Below, in pieces: positions 1 through 12,640 of a stretch of 64,000 bases of DNA. Position numbers and translations under genes: made by a program. Every line of letters starts with the position of its first letter. Positions within the stretch are counted from its first letter, which is position 1. The DNA is taken from the NCBI GenBank assembly GCA_015499995.1, contig JADNRV010000027.1, positions 310,001 to 374,000 of the forward strand. The letters are read 5' to 3'. The notes beneath the pieces are model-generated. The model was not told the DNA's origin. It ran no database searches and was given only the letters and a program-made list of their open reading frames with translations. The stretch is from Flammula alnicola (lineage: Eukaryota; Basidiomycota; Agaricomycetes; Agaricales; Strophariaceae).

Positions 1-1368
1 TTTGCAAAGGCAGCCGCGAGATTGATCCCAGAGTGCGACTGCGTGACTTCGACAAGATCAAGGAGCATCGAACCTGGCACCCCGGCATTCTTGAAATGGA
101 CTGTAATGGCCACATATGCCTTATGATTTGGAGAGGTCCATGTGTCTGTCCCAAAGTGGAGTGCACCATCATGTTTCTAATGTGAGTGAGTAATAAGTTG
201 CCTCTCACTAAAACTATCTCTCACCTGTAGCATTGTTGCAATCCTCTGCTGGCTCTTCACAAAGACATGCTTGACATCACGTGAAACTGTGGCCGGCGAT
301 GGGATGTAGTACCCTGGCCGCCCGGTTTTCATCAGACTTTGAAACCCATGGTCTGCCACGATATTGAAGGGGCACATGCTCTCAGCCACCCAGCGGACGA
401 TCTCAGCTCTGTAAGTGGAAAAGCAGTTAAAGGCAATCTCTGATAGATCTGACAGAAACCTACTTAGATTCAGTTTTCATGTGTTGACGATGTGAGTACG
501 AAACCTTTCCTGTCCCTTTTCCAAGTTGTTCAAACACTGCTGTTAATGAACCATCCTTTAACTCATTCTTTCCCAAGGCTGCTCGCGTTGCCTTGATATC
601 CCTCATGGCATCAGCCACCTCGATCGTCTCTTCACCCCAACAAAGCTTAGCATGCTTACGCAGATTGCCTGTTGATATGGCATCTTGCTTGTCGAGGTAC
701 CAATTGACAAATCTCGCATTCTGTCCCTTTCCTTTGCAGGATTTCACCATGCACTCGAAGACATGAAGCCGTCACTCGTTGATATAGCTAATAGTTGGTG
801 AAGGCTTGAAGAAGGCATACATTGGTGCATTCCAGTCCTTTTGAAGGTGTTCTAATAATAATTGGGCATTAGATTCTTCAAATAGTATATCACGTCTTAC
901 TTAGCTCTGCTTCTGCGCTCTCAGCGGGTGCCTCAGGCTTATCATCACCAGACTGATCATCATCGTCTGGGGGACTGTCAGAAGTGTTCTCACTGGCACT
1001 GGGCCCAGCCATCACAATATCCATGTCATCTTCATTGTTGTCTAACTCTACAATGTTTTTCGGGTTTTTGGGATGAACATGGTGAGATGCCTGGATGTCG
1101 TCCACATCGTCCACAACTTCAACTGATGCTCAGCGACTATTTTCTTGCCTGGGTTTGGCAAGAGCCTTCTTTGTTGGTTTTGTAGTCGAGATGCCATTCT
1201 TCTCTTTTGCGGCTACATGTGCCTTTTTTTTTGCGGCCGCTACTGCCAGCCATTCAGCTTCACCATTTAAGGGATCCACAGGTACCTGCTTTCTTTCCGA
1301 GGGCCTAAAGTGGAATCGGAAGAGGCTGTTTTCCCTGAGGAGACAGCGTGGGCAAGGGGAGCTGTCAT
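1..1368 (-). pseudogene. hAT-family transposase, 5' two-thirds, decayed, runs off the window
   Basis: Cut-and-paste DNA transposase relic read right to left. The possible start is the ATG at 1368. A Lys/Ala-rich basic stretch and an acidic Asp/Glu/Ser stretch (890-1114) are followed by a BED-type zinc finger around 640-750 (CKGKGQNARF, then STGNLRKHAKLCWG). Next come a helical block (VRWVAESMCPFNIV, 340-400) and the RNase H-like core entry motif TDTWTSPNHKAY with LLDLVEVTQSHSG near 10-150. Three short introns are visible (852-900, 409-463, 177-224) with GT and AG ends. Breaks: a frameshift near 1270-1290, an in-frame TGA at 1130-1132 and another at 772-774. Both TGA sit where CGA (Arg) fits. 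The catalytic C-terminal half and hAT dimerisation domain would lie left of base 1. The family is well supported by the BED finger plus the WTSPNHKAY motif; activity is excluded by the stops. Confidence 0.85.
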
Positions 1369-2004
1369 AGTGGTGTGACCGTGTGTGTGAGCACTGGCTG
1401 CAACACCAGGTAGATTTTTTAATTACTATGTCCGGTGGATAACTACATATCCTGTTGCTATGTTTTTTAAGATTTGAATGAGCTGTCTATGACCATTCTG
1501 AGCTGCTTCCCGCCGAGATTGATGGCTGGCATTGTCATTGACCCGCCAAACCCACCTGATGGGTAGGAGTTGCTGAGGGTCATCGAAATGAGACCCTACC
1601 CATACCCACACCTACCTGTGACCTGTACCCACGTGGGTCTCGAAACCCGTGTCATTCACTATCTACGTGTTTGTCTTCTCAAAAAGCATTCGATCCATAT
1701 AGTTGTCGTGTACCACAAATTGTGACTGTGAGTCGATAAGCATGTGGTGCTCACTTGGGTAGCAATATTGAGATGTTCTGCTTTTTACTACAGAATGTTC
1801 CACCTTCGTCGTTTCACTCTCGCAGGACTGTTAGTGAAACAGAAGCAGTCAATGATTGCATGTGGATTCCTTCACCAACAGAAGCTGACATGCACGAAAA
1901 TCATGACACTGTAAATGAGAATCTGTCTGGCTTATTATCTGGTACAATTTTTTCAAAGATGAATGAAATTTGAGACTGAAAACCAATGAATAGAATCTCA
2001 TGAG
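1369..2004. repeat. Non-coding stretch with an ACCCATACCC-type repeat unit
   Basis: No credible gene. Around 1590-1660 the sequence runs CCCATACCCACACCTACC, then CTGTGACC and the palindrome CCCACGTGGG followed by TCTCGAAACCCGTG. A related string lies at 16736-17026, so this is probably one end of a dispersed repeat. Termini could not be fixed. Confidence 0.35.
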
Positions 2005-2130
2005 AGTAGTTATTAAAAAGTGAAGCAAGTTAGACTGGATAGTATTCCTTTAGTAGACATTACAAGGTCTATTAAACGCAACTACTTGATGGACTAGTAG
2101 TTCACACACACCCCACACTAAGCATCTTTA
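2005..2130 (-). repeat. Fragment of repeat family R (third copy)
   Basis: Read on the minus strand it starts TAAAGATGCTTAGTG, then GGGGTGTGTGTGAACTACTAG-type sequence, and continues with the same order of words as the R copies at 43457 and 48387 (TAATGTCTA, CTTGCTTCACTTTT, AATAACTACT). About 125 bp remain. The terminus TAAAGATGC is identical in all three copies, so it is the true element end. It abuts the D fragment directly. Confidence 0.75.
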
Positions 2131-2315
2131 CTGGTGGCCATTCTATTCCGGCCATTCCTATTGAGTATTCCGGTTGCAGCTCATTTTGGTCTGCATTCCT
2201 CCAGAATGAAATTTGCATTTTGGCTGGCCTCTCAGCCAAAATGACCCAAAAATTATTCCTCTGGAATGACCGGATTCTGCTGGATTCTGGTAGGAATCAG
2301 TGGAGGACAATAAAG
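2131..2315 (-). mobile_element. Terminal fragment of MULE-like element family D
   Basis: About 185 bp match one end of the complete D copies at 18719-19673 and 51803-52756, including the word TTTTGGCTGGCCTCTCAGCC and the terminal AGTGGAGGACAATAAAGAC. Units of the GGAATCC type are present. The rest of the element is absent, so it is a solo end rather than a complete insertion. Confidence 0.75.
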
Positions 2316-4546
2316 ACATCACTGTTTCTATCAACAATGATATCACCTAAAGTATGCATTCAATTTCTCATAATGCTCTAGAAATTCCTCTTTTCCTGTA
2401 CTTCATCATTTTTATATTCTTTCCTATTTTTTCTGCTTTTTCTTCAAAATTTCTCTAAGTTCTTCTTTCTCTCACTATCTGTAAATCCCACATGCCAGTT
2501 TGACAATTGACTTAAATTCCACTACATAATAATTCCTTGAAACTTTTTTTTTGCTTTGCCCATATACCGAGACTAGGGGGCTGATGTTATAATATCATAC
2601 ATAGTATCTAAATAAAGTCCCTTTGTGATCTTAACATGTGCATGTACCCCAAGTAGTCTCATATATGGACTCGCATGAGTGTTTAATGTAAAGCATATAA
2701 AGTGCACAGCCAACTGCAAGATAAGATTTTGTGGCTATATGATCGACACATAAGTTGCACGAAAGAACTTGAAGCATTTAGAAAAAGGTAGAATATAAAA
2801 GAACTATGTAGAATCTTCCTTACCATTTCAGTAGATTTCCATTCTAAATGTATATAAGAAGCCCACTGAAATACATGAAAGATCATCTATTTTTTACCCC
2901 AATAAATTGTATGAACATAAGTCTCAAAAAGACTATGCTCAAAGTATAAGCTTACTAAAGATTGGGCTTCCTCTCATTAATTGATCAACTGGGCTTCCTG
3001 TGATTGTAAGCTTACTTAAAGTATCAAGGTATCTTTCTCAATTACAAATGTTGATACTCGATTTATATCCTTAACTCATGTATACATTCATATGTACTTA
3101 AATAAATACATGCAGTTTTCAACAACTGTAGTATTGGTAATATAGAAGATTATCCAGAATTATCAAAGTGACATACTTGGCTGTAGGTTAAAAAATACTT
3201 CTTTGTACTCCATCAAAAGTTACTTACTCCAGTGTGAACTATAGTAGAACTATAGTGCTCACATTAGAAAGATCAGCAGGAGAAATAGCCTCTACAAAGG
3301 ACACATTTATAGTAGAGATAGCAGCAAATACAAAGTTGGAAGAAATGACAGGCTTTGGACTAGTCAACTGGATAAAAGTGAACTAAGTGTGAGTCTAGCA
3401 AGCATCTAGGGCTACTTAACATTGTTCAATTGGCCCTACCCAGTACCCATCCTTATTAGGAAATATTACTTTTTATGGCTGCATTTTGGCTGTTGGTTTC
3501 TAATCTTGACTGGGTCTGTGGGTGCAGCTTCTTTGGGTGCTTCTTTTTTTACTTAAAAATAGATGTTGAGAATTATTGGTCATCTCCTGTTTTATTTGTA
3601 TCAATCACTGATCTCTCCCACTTCTTTATGTATTTAGTATATATATGTGTGTGTATGTGAGTGTATAATATTGTAAATTTGAAAATGATACTGGCCTTCC
3701 TTGCAACTGAATAAAATATGCTATCAAAACATAATCAATTTGCCTTTTATTATTGGTATTGACTAATGATATTGACAAACTGATATTTTTCTCTCTTTTA
3801 ACTGGAAAAATTTGTACTTCATGCTTTATTTACCTTTTTCCATGATGATTGTTACTACTCAAGTAGAATGTAGTTCCTCCATACTTTCCATAATGGCCTG
3901 AAGTTTTATTTCTTTTTACATCAACTTTAAAAAGACTATGGAATATAAGGAGCTGGATGATTTAAAGAAATAGAAAGGCTTAACAATATTAATAAAATTA
4001 TTTCCATAAGGGAAGAATGATGGGTGTAGTGCTTGAAAGTCTGATCTTTTGTATTTTTGGTTATTTTTTGAATTAGCATATTGCTGTCAAAAATTTCCTA
4101 TTGAAACAGGGGCATCTAAAAAGGAAATTTTCTGGTCTTGGGACCAGGAAAAGACTGCACTGACTCTGAAATTTTGTATTGCAATGTTCTAGCTCAAAAA
4201 AAGTGTCAAAAAACCAAAAACCAGACTTTCAAGCACTAGGTCTTTCAAGCACCAGGTGTTTAAGCAATAACAGTCTTCATAGAAAAAAGAAGCAGTCCAT
4301 TTAAAACACAAGTCACAAAAGTAAAAGAAGTAATAATTATATAATATGTATAATCTAATCTAGCCACATAAATAATCATGTGTAGAAAATATGAGTAATT
4401 ATGAGAAGTTATACAACAAAAAAAGGATGGTGTGTCTTGCAATGCAGACTTTGTAGGTCATACCTCACATTAGCACTAATTCAAAAATAAACACTCAGAA
4501 TTATTGCTTATTAGAAACCGTTGAGTTGATCTTGGAAAAGAAAAGC
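2316..4546. other. AT-rich DNA without a recognisable gene
   Basis: No coding signal on either strand; open frames are short and scattered. A segment at about 3400-3640 (CAATTGGCCCTACCCAGTACC, then CATCTCCTG, then CTCCCACTTCTTT) recurs in rearranged form at about 4655-4815 beside the tRNA-like relic, which points to two copies of an old dispersed repeat. Confidence 0.5.
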
Positions 4547-4619
4547 GATCAGGTATGGAATTGAACCACAGACCTCCTGCTATATATGCCGGTGCTCTAA
4601 CCACTGAGCTAACCGATCT
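4547..4619 (-). pseudogene. tRNA-like sequence, anticodon position AUA (tRNA pseudogene or SINE head)
   Basis: On the minus strand a 73-nt cloverleaf can be drawn. The acceptor GATCGGT pairs with CCTGATC (6 of 7 positions). The D arm is GCTC/GAGC around AGTGGTTA. The anticodon arm CCGGC/GCAGG (one mismatch) has loop ATATATA, and the T arm is TGTGG/CCATA around TTCAATT. A box (TAGCTCAGTGG) and B box (GGTTCAATTCC) are near consensus and a T-rich run follows. Against a functional tRNA: the anticodon would be AUA, which nuclear tRNA-Tyr does not use; there is no intron; the stems have mismatches. A SINE head or pseudogene is more likely. Confidence 0.6.
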
Positions 4620-7600
4620 TAGATTAGATAGTAGATTTGTAATCCAACATTGCTCATCTCCTGCTTTATTTTATATATAATTGATCCCTCCCACTTCTTT
4701 GTATACTTAGCAATTGGCTCTATCCAGTATCTAGCCTTAAAAAGAAACTGCTTCTTGTTTGGTTTAAGATTAACTTTTTTTTTTTTCAGATGAATTCTGG
4801 GTTTTACCTTGGCTACCCATAATAGATACTGACATTAATTATTTTCTTTCACTTCTTTTTTTGCTTTTTTCTGTTCTACAAGAAATTGTGATAATCTTTA
4901 TATTGAGTCTTGGTATGCATATACAAAGAAAGAGTGTATAATCTATATATTCAATTGATGCTTTTTGAATGCATGAAATGTGCCGACAGCATCAGGGAAT
5001 CAGAGAGAATGAACTTGGACAAAACCCTGTATCCATGCTACCCTGTATTCATCCATATAAAGAAACCATGACCAAGCAGGAATATCAGACTTTAAAACAA
5101 GGCCTGTTTTATTTATTTAATAGCAAGGAGCTTTAAATGAAACTTATATAGATTTATCAAGGTATGCACTTAGTGTTAGACATTAAATTAGATTAGATCT
5201 GAGTCACATGCTATTTTAGGTACTTGTCATTCACTTTGCCATGAACTTGATGTTTCAATCCTCCAAATGTCAACATTCCATTGTTCAGCTTGCACTTTGT
5301 TTTTATTGCACAAAAATAAAAATGTAACTTTGAATTCTAAAGCATTGTTCTGCATACTAACATTGACTTGAAACTTTTAGAGACTGCCTGAAAATATGTT
5401 ACTTTTTGCAATCTTCTATGTGTACATTAGTAATTTATATGCTCCAAATTTCTTTCTTTCTTTCTTTGCTAACCATCTTTTAGGTGGTTATTCTTCTGTG
5501 TGTTTACTACCACTCTATCACTGATGCACACAATTGACATAAAATCTACAATCATAATAGACAATGAGGTAAACAAGGCAAGATCAAAAGCATAAATTTA
5601 ATCAAAGACATCACTGGCTGTTTTGATAGAGCTTACAACTCCTGTTAAGCCAGCTCTGTAAGCCTTCTGTAGGATATCATAGCTGGTCTTAGGGCTATGA
5701 TACATAGTAGCCTAGTTGAAGTATACAAGGCTTCCTTTAACTTTATTGTCTTTATTGCCTAGAGGGCACAAGTTTTCTGGTGTCAGCCTCTCTCTATTTG
5801 TAAGAATAAATATGAAATCTAGAAAAGCAATAGCTATTAGATATTACTTAACTCTGCATAATCCACCTATTCTTATTCACAATTGGCCTATTAGTGTTGT
5901 AGAGATGTCAGAAGGAAATTTGCATAAATAAAGGTTTGACAGTAGATATAGGGTTGGCTTTAATGAGAGCAGATGAGCAGGTGGTGGGCCTCCTGACTTT
6001 AGACCTTTATTACTTATTTATTTTCTGCTATATGTTATTTTGCAACTGTACTACTGTAGCACACCTTGCAAACATTGAGCTCCCATAAAAGACAGATCAG
6101 ATAACAGAATAGACAGATAAGATTATGAACTTACAGTGCATAAGGAAGAATCACTGTTGTTTTACCCACTTTGACTGAGGAAATGAGTATGTTAGTGGCT
6201 AAGCATATAACATTATCACCACATGGTGACTGACTAACATCAAGGTGACAAGGACTAGGCCTAGTAATATTTTTATCCCAGATCAGTCATATAAGATAGC
6301 AGGAATAGAACTTACAATGTCTGTTTATCAATATTGTGGTGGTGCTGGCAGCCTGTGGCTGTACTGGCAGGATGGCGCTGGTGGAGTCTGAACCTCATAG
6401 ACTACATTCTGATGTCATAGCTAGCTTTTCTGCATCCAATGCTATTGGTGTAAACAGACATGACACTCTTTCTCTATTTCTATTTCTTACTATTTTTACT
6501 TCACTATCTGTTACTTGCTCACATCCTATGTTCTGTAGCTGTCTATGTCAATTACACACTTTGGACCACTTGTTCACATTACTAAGACTGGTTTCACTAG
6601 CACACCATTATGTGCAGAACTTCCTGTGCACAGATATCTTTGTAGTATATTTTCACTAGACCTTAGCCTTTACACATCTCCATGTCTGTCTGAGGTCAGT
6701 AATATTATACTCTACTCATATTACATGTAGACTAATGTTTTTCTATAGTTATTTACCTGTGCATGTAACTTTAGATGAAATACAGTTGTTACATATCTCA
6801 GTGTCTGTCTAAGTTACTTACCTGTGCATGTAACTTTAAATCCATCTGGGTTTTCCTTCTCATATCCACCTGCTGTGACTCCCTCTGAGTCTTCTCCAGA
6901 CTCGCCTCCTCCAATGTTCATCAGGCTCTGTATTGTACAGCAGAAACAGTGGAGGTTGTGGTTGATGAGAAAAAGCAGTCAGAAAAAATTCAGTGTTGAT
7001 TTGTAAATGTGGTCACATATATCAGAGTCTCAATAAACTGCAAAGCATTCTTGTTTATCTTGAAGAAATGTTTTTGAGTATCACACTGGTGCTTCTTCTC
7101 ACTTATACTTTTGGAGATTGCTTGAGCAAAACTCTTGCAAAACTCGCTTCTCAGACTATTTTGTGCTTGTACCTTAAAGTGCCAAGGTAATTAACTGAGC
7201 CAGGCCCACATCTAACCTCTAGTACAAGTCTTAAAAATTAATGTGAGCAGAAAGTGTAGAAAGATGAAGTCAGTATGAAGATGCAGGGTCTGGTCTGTCA
7301 AACAGAATAAATAGAAGAGGGGTGTAAAAAGCAATAAAAAGTGATTGTTACCAAGACAGACTGATGGTGCCCACATATGCATGGAAAGTAGAAATAGCCT
7401 TATTTCTAATAAAATAAGAATAATAGAGAATATCATAATCCTCTCTAGGTGAAAGTTTTATATACCAAGATAGAAATGACAGATTACTTGAAGTTGCATA
7501 CAATTCTCAGGTTGATGGGCTACAATTAATCTAGAGCCTCTGGTATAATTTATTTTTCTTTTTGCTCTTTTTCTTCTGTCATTGTATAGCCTCTCTCTCT

Positions 7601-8155
7601 ATCATAACTCCTACTTTCTCCACCATCACATTTCATATAGAACCGAGGATTAAAGGTCTCTCAACTGCATCTTATTGGATCCACAGTCATTGCATGCTAC
7701 AATCCATCACAGGTCTTAATCCAGGGGAAAAAAAAAAACTAGTAAATAATATATTTGAATCAAATTGAACTGCACAATAATGGACATATCCAGAAAAGTG
7801 GTGCTTTTTTAGATACCAAGATAGCTTGTCTGTCCTGCTATTTTTGAGCATCCTACTCAAGTTTCAGTTTGTGATCTGCTGCAGAATAAACACCACCACT
7901 GTATCAGCAGCATTGCACCAACCTAGCTTCCTAGTAATGTACTGGACTGCAACAGCTTGAACATTCATGAGTAAAGCAGAATCAAGAAATTTTCTTTATC
8001 AATTATACCAGCTTCAAGAAAGAGGCATATTATTTAGGCTTAGCAATATGCTGCTAAAGGTTTTCACCAGTTTTTGTGTAAATGCCATAAAGTATATAAG
8101 GAGCATGTCTGCCATCTGGCATTGCAGACACTAGTTTTGTAAGCAAAGAGTCAAA
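4620..8155. other. AT-rich DNA without a recognisable gene
   Basis: Apart from the repeat copy at 4655-4815 and a short TTTC microsatellite at about 5448-5468, I see nothing that supports a gene, RNA or complete mobile element. Short open frames are compatible with chance in DNA of this composition. Confidence 0.5.
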
Positions 8156-9320
8156 TTAATGGCTTTGAGACACCAGAGTGGGTAAAGGACCTCCTTGTGA
8201 ACTTTGGCTAGAGAAAATCTCATTGTAATTAGGGACATAGTTGGGCAAGTCAGTCTTGATATCAATCTGACCCATGATCTCTGCTATAAAGTTGACTGGA
8301 AAAATGCTGATCCAGCTGATAATTGACTTTGGTCCTTCAACTTTAAAGACATTAATCAAAATTTCAACCAGAAATTCCTTTATGTATATCATGCAACCCA
8401 CAAAGTCTGTGAATGAGATATTCAATGGCTTGATTAATGAAAGTTCTGTAATGAGGGTACAAAAAAAGTGAGGTAAGGGTGAAGATGACAATGAGGCCTG
8501 CTGCTTCTTAGGATCAGTCTGCAGCAAAGGAGCTTGCAGTCCATGCTAGTATGCAGCTTATGCTAATGCACAAGCTGTAAAGGTTCATTCTCTGAAGTAG
8601 GCTGAGTGCAACTGTAGAAGAGCTTTTTCCTCCTTGCTCTGGAGGTGCTAAACTGAGTAGCAGCATCTAATGCTCACTCACTAGGTGGCCTTAGTAACAT
8701 GAATTGCAAATAATGAGGATGGTGTTTTGACAAGGATCAAGTGCCTCCTCCAATTAACCCTTGGTGATGTAGACTTTACCAGTTATCTTGTTGATATACA
8801 TGATAATAAGAAATTAAAACTCACCATGTACAACACCATCATGCTCTATCAAGAGAAGAACCAGCATTTCACCAGGCTTTACTTTGTGCACCATCTCCTC
8901 AAACAAAAAAAGGCACCTTGCAGTAAAATAGCTGGCTGAGATTTTAGGGTCAAGAAGTAATGAAGAGAGGAAGCCAAAGCTGATTGCATCCTATCTCTTC
9001 ATAGATGACAAAACCATCAGAAAACAAGTGGTTAATAAGCCAGATAGGTAGCCATATTGATCACTCACTTTAGTATTCTTTTATATAGAAAATTAAAAAC
9101 TGCCATGCTGCAAAGTCAGCTGTCATCCAGCCCAATTCTACTATAGAAAGGTCTGTGATGATGCCCAGAATGCCAAAGGTGTGGATGGCTTTCATTTATG
9201 GAGGTGACAAGATCTCAAATGCCTCAAATATGTATCGTGCATAGCCGATGGCCATTCTATGCTTGATGTAGAAGCTGCGCAACACAATCATCAAGACACC
9301 ATTGGAGGCCGCAACACTAT
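8156..9320 (-). pseudogene. Degraded coding tract of unknown family
   Basis: On the minus strand several broken segments look protein-like rather than random: AIGYARYIFEAFEILSPP and AIHTFGILGIITDLSIVELG (about 9110-9300), VKPGEMLVLLLIEHDGVVHG (about 8800-8890) and a 123-residue open frame at 8156-8527 containing SWISIFPVNFIAEIMGQ. Frame changes and stops separate them. I do not recognise the family. Proximity and shared strand suggest a link with the tract at 12641-14127, but this is inference. Confidence 0.3.
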
Positions 9321-12300
9321 GAGTTATATGTTAGAATTTCATAATGGTGAATGGTATGAAATCACTAACCTCTCCTTGATGCAATCCACTTTTGAATCCA
9401 ATGGGTAGTATTGAGAGCAAATGCTCAAAAAGCACTCACCACTCGCTGTCATAGCAAGTCATATAGTGTGAAAATATGGCAAATGCTGGCAAGAGTAGCA
9501 AATCAGAAAAGGCATAAATCCAAGATAAATTGAATTTACATGACTTACTAGTGTTAACATAGTATGTATTTCAAATGTAAATTACACTTCATATGCCCAA
9601 AGAAAGCAAGAGAGCAGCAGGATCCCATTTTGCAAAGGTACTAATAAGTCAGGACAGTATTTGCAATACATATTTTATTATTTATTAGCAATTTTTGGGC
9701 CAACAATAGTGAAATATTCATGGACAAAATCATTCATGGGGTGTCTCCTTTTTGAGACATTGTGAAAGGACATTTGTGTGGTGAAAAATGAGAATTCATG
9801 TTCAAATTTGTGATCAAGGAGATTATCTAATCTACTATTCATCACCCTCTCACTGACCTATTCTGAAAATTCTCACTTGCCATCTGGCGATTGCCAGGTG
9901 ACAAGTCATAGTGTGGCGAGCTGGCAAGATTGAGCCCACACCACTACCAATGGGCCAGGGTGTTACTCTCTGCTTCAGGCACTGAGGGTTTTGAGAGTCT
10001 ATAAAAAATGGCTAACAAATAGAAAATGGTTAACAACTTTCAACTGCACTAATAAAATAAAACATCACACATGACTTGCTCAGGAATTTCCAAATTGAGT
10101 GCTTGACATGTTTGAATGTCAAGTTTGATCTAAATAATAATGATTAGAAATGATTTGTAGTTGAAATAATGAGGGCAAGATATCACAAGATTGCCATTGT
10201 GGGTGAAGATAATGGTAAGAGCAGAGACACAAGAATAAAAGCTACTGTATGTCAAGTTATGGGTTCTGTTTCATATCTTCACAGATACTAATTTTATTTC
10301 TTTGGTGTTTTGGTGATTCTAGAAAGCCCTTTTCTTTATTGAGCTTCCTTTCTTCCTTTAATTCTTTTCTTTGCCTTCCTAGAAATTTACATGTGCTTTC
10401 CATATTTTTCTTGCTATATCTGTCCTACTCACATCAAATTTAACCCTTCACTTTTGACACTAACTCTTCATCCAGTAAAACCTGCATCATCTATGCTTTG
10501 TCTTTCATCCAGGACCTAACATGCCATACTTATTTCTATCTAGTCACAGAAGGAGGGCAACTTGGTGACCACCACTGTGCACAGCTACAACTTGGCTAAA
10601 ACACCAAAACTTGTGCAGTTTTATTATTTCATTATCCATCTCTTCACATTCTGCTTTTTCCTCCTTCTCTAGCTTTATTCTACATACATGAGTATCACCA
10701 TGATGGCTGTCATGCATATATACTTTCACTTCATCCAGCCTCTCTTTATTCAGAGCTTTATAGGCCTTAAAAATATCTACAATGTCAAGCCAGTCACCAT
10801 CTATGTCCTTGGAAAGCCTGCCACTGGTGAGCTCAAGCACCTCTTCAAGACCACTAGTATGTTTGGTCATACATTTCTTCTTTTCTCTCTTTTCTGACTC
10901 TCTGACTGATATTGTACTTCACTAGCTGCTACTGGCCCTCAAACTGATACAGCTGCTATTGCTGAGGTGGAGAAGTGCAGTAAAAAGAAGAATGAGAAAT
11001 TATCTTACTTGATCCCACTCATGAGGCCCTCTACACTTCTATTTATTTCCTTAACCCAATCAGAAATAAGTATGAGCCCATCATCAACACATTGATATAA
11101 GGCTTATACACACTCTTCATTGAATTTATTTCCTGAATCCAACATCATGCCCCTGGATGTCAACAAATGATCATATCTGAGGCATTGTTAGTATTGAGTT
11201 GTTGATGTTGCAGGAGCTGACAGATGAAATGGACTCAGATTTTGATGATAATAAGGATAATAAAGAATATAGGCAGTCAAGAAGCAGTGCTCAGGCAAAT
11301 TTGTATGCTACCACTCTCAGTAGGGTAGGTAGGTGGAACAGTCTAGATGAGAGTATAGCAGAAAATCTAGAATATAAAAAATCTAAGGAGGATTGTGAAT
11401 TATTGTCATCTATATTGCCACTATTGCAAACTTCACCTTAAACTGAAATTCTGCTTCTATCTAAACTCACAGACTTTCTAACACCTCCTGCATCTTTTAT
11501 TTCACTTATATTATCACCTATCTCACAATTTTTTTTTACAGCATCAATTACCTGACCTCGATGAGCACAAGCAGTGTCCATCATTACTTTACATTATGAA
11601 ATATCAACTAAGTACATTATGGTGTGCAGATGAAGCTTGTTTGCATCTTCAGTTTCATCACAGAGAGCATTGTGGAGAAACAGATGTTAAATTGAGCTGT
11701 GCAGAAAGTCACAGGCAGCATTCCAAGCAAATTCAAATATGGTTTAATAAACCAGATGACATTTGAGAAGGAGACAAAGATGCAGTGAATATTGTTGTCT
11801 CCTCATATAGCCTGTGAGTTGCATCTGTGCTATAGGACATGAAAAGGTGACCTTTTCTATGACTATGAGATTACCTAGCTTTGTGATCTACAGCTTTTGG
11901 GAATGAAGAATGATCCAATCAGTCACTATATTAATTAACTGAAGCATTAAAGCAGGACAAATGACAACAGTAGATGTGAAAAAATCAATGTTTTCAACAG
12001 CCACTAAATGTTCTGTCGCTCATAAGCTCTGCATATTATTAATTGTAATTGATATAATAATAACCTCAATCAGAACTTAAAATCTTTTACACATTCAATG
12101 CACAATTTATTTAAAAAATCAATACAATATACAACAAAAAAAGAGGGCATCTATTGATGTACAAAGGACAGTGCAACTGTCCTGGGCAGAACAGAGACAC
12201 ATGTCCACTGACCAGCATCAGAGCTTGCTTCAACATGTTTTTTTTGGCTTCAACATGTTTTTTTGGCAATAATAAATTGCCCTGTCAGAATAGCCTCATG

Positions 12301-12640
12301 ACTAACTGTAGTTCCATAGGAGCCAGAGGTGGCATCCAAAACTAAAGTGTGTTTAGGGCCAACTCAATTAAGAAATTATGTGACATCTATACAAAGTTGC
12401 CAGTTTTATGGGCAGTGTCATGCATGAGCTATTACAAAAAAAAAAATAGAATACTACAGTGTATCAACAAAAGAAACTGACCTAATGTGGACATCTTGCA
12501 ATCCAACCAACATATGGGAACTCATTTCTATCCAGGTAAATCGAAGAAGAATATTGATAGGTATAGAAATTAGAAAATTGAGGGACACCAAAACAGTTTA
12601 GTAGATTTGACTTTTTGGCCATCTTCTAATAACAGCCAAA
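9321..12640. other. Mostly non-coding, with scattered minus-strand open segments
   Basis: An open frame at 10544-10870 (minus, 108 residues, acidic and lysine-rich, containing WLDIVDIFKAYKALNKERLD) could belong to the same decayed gene as its neighbours. The remainder is interrupted in all frames. No TIRs, LTRs or RNA genes were found. Confidence 0.35.

Noticed and set aside
4547..4619. Functional tRNA-Tyr
   Set aside because: AUA anticodon, no intron, stem mismatches.
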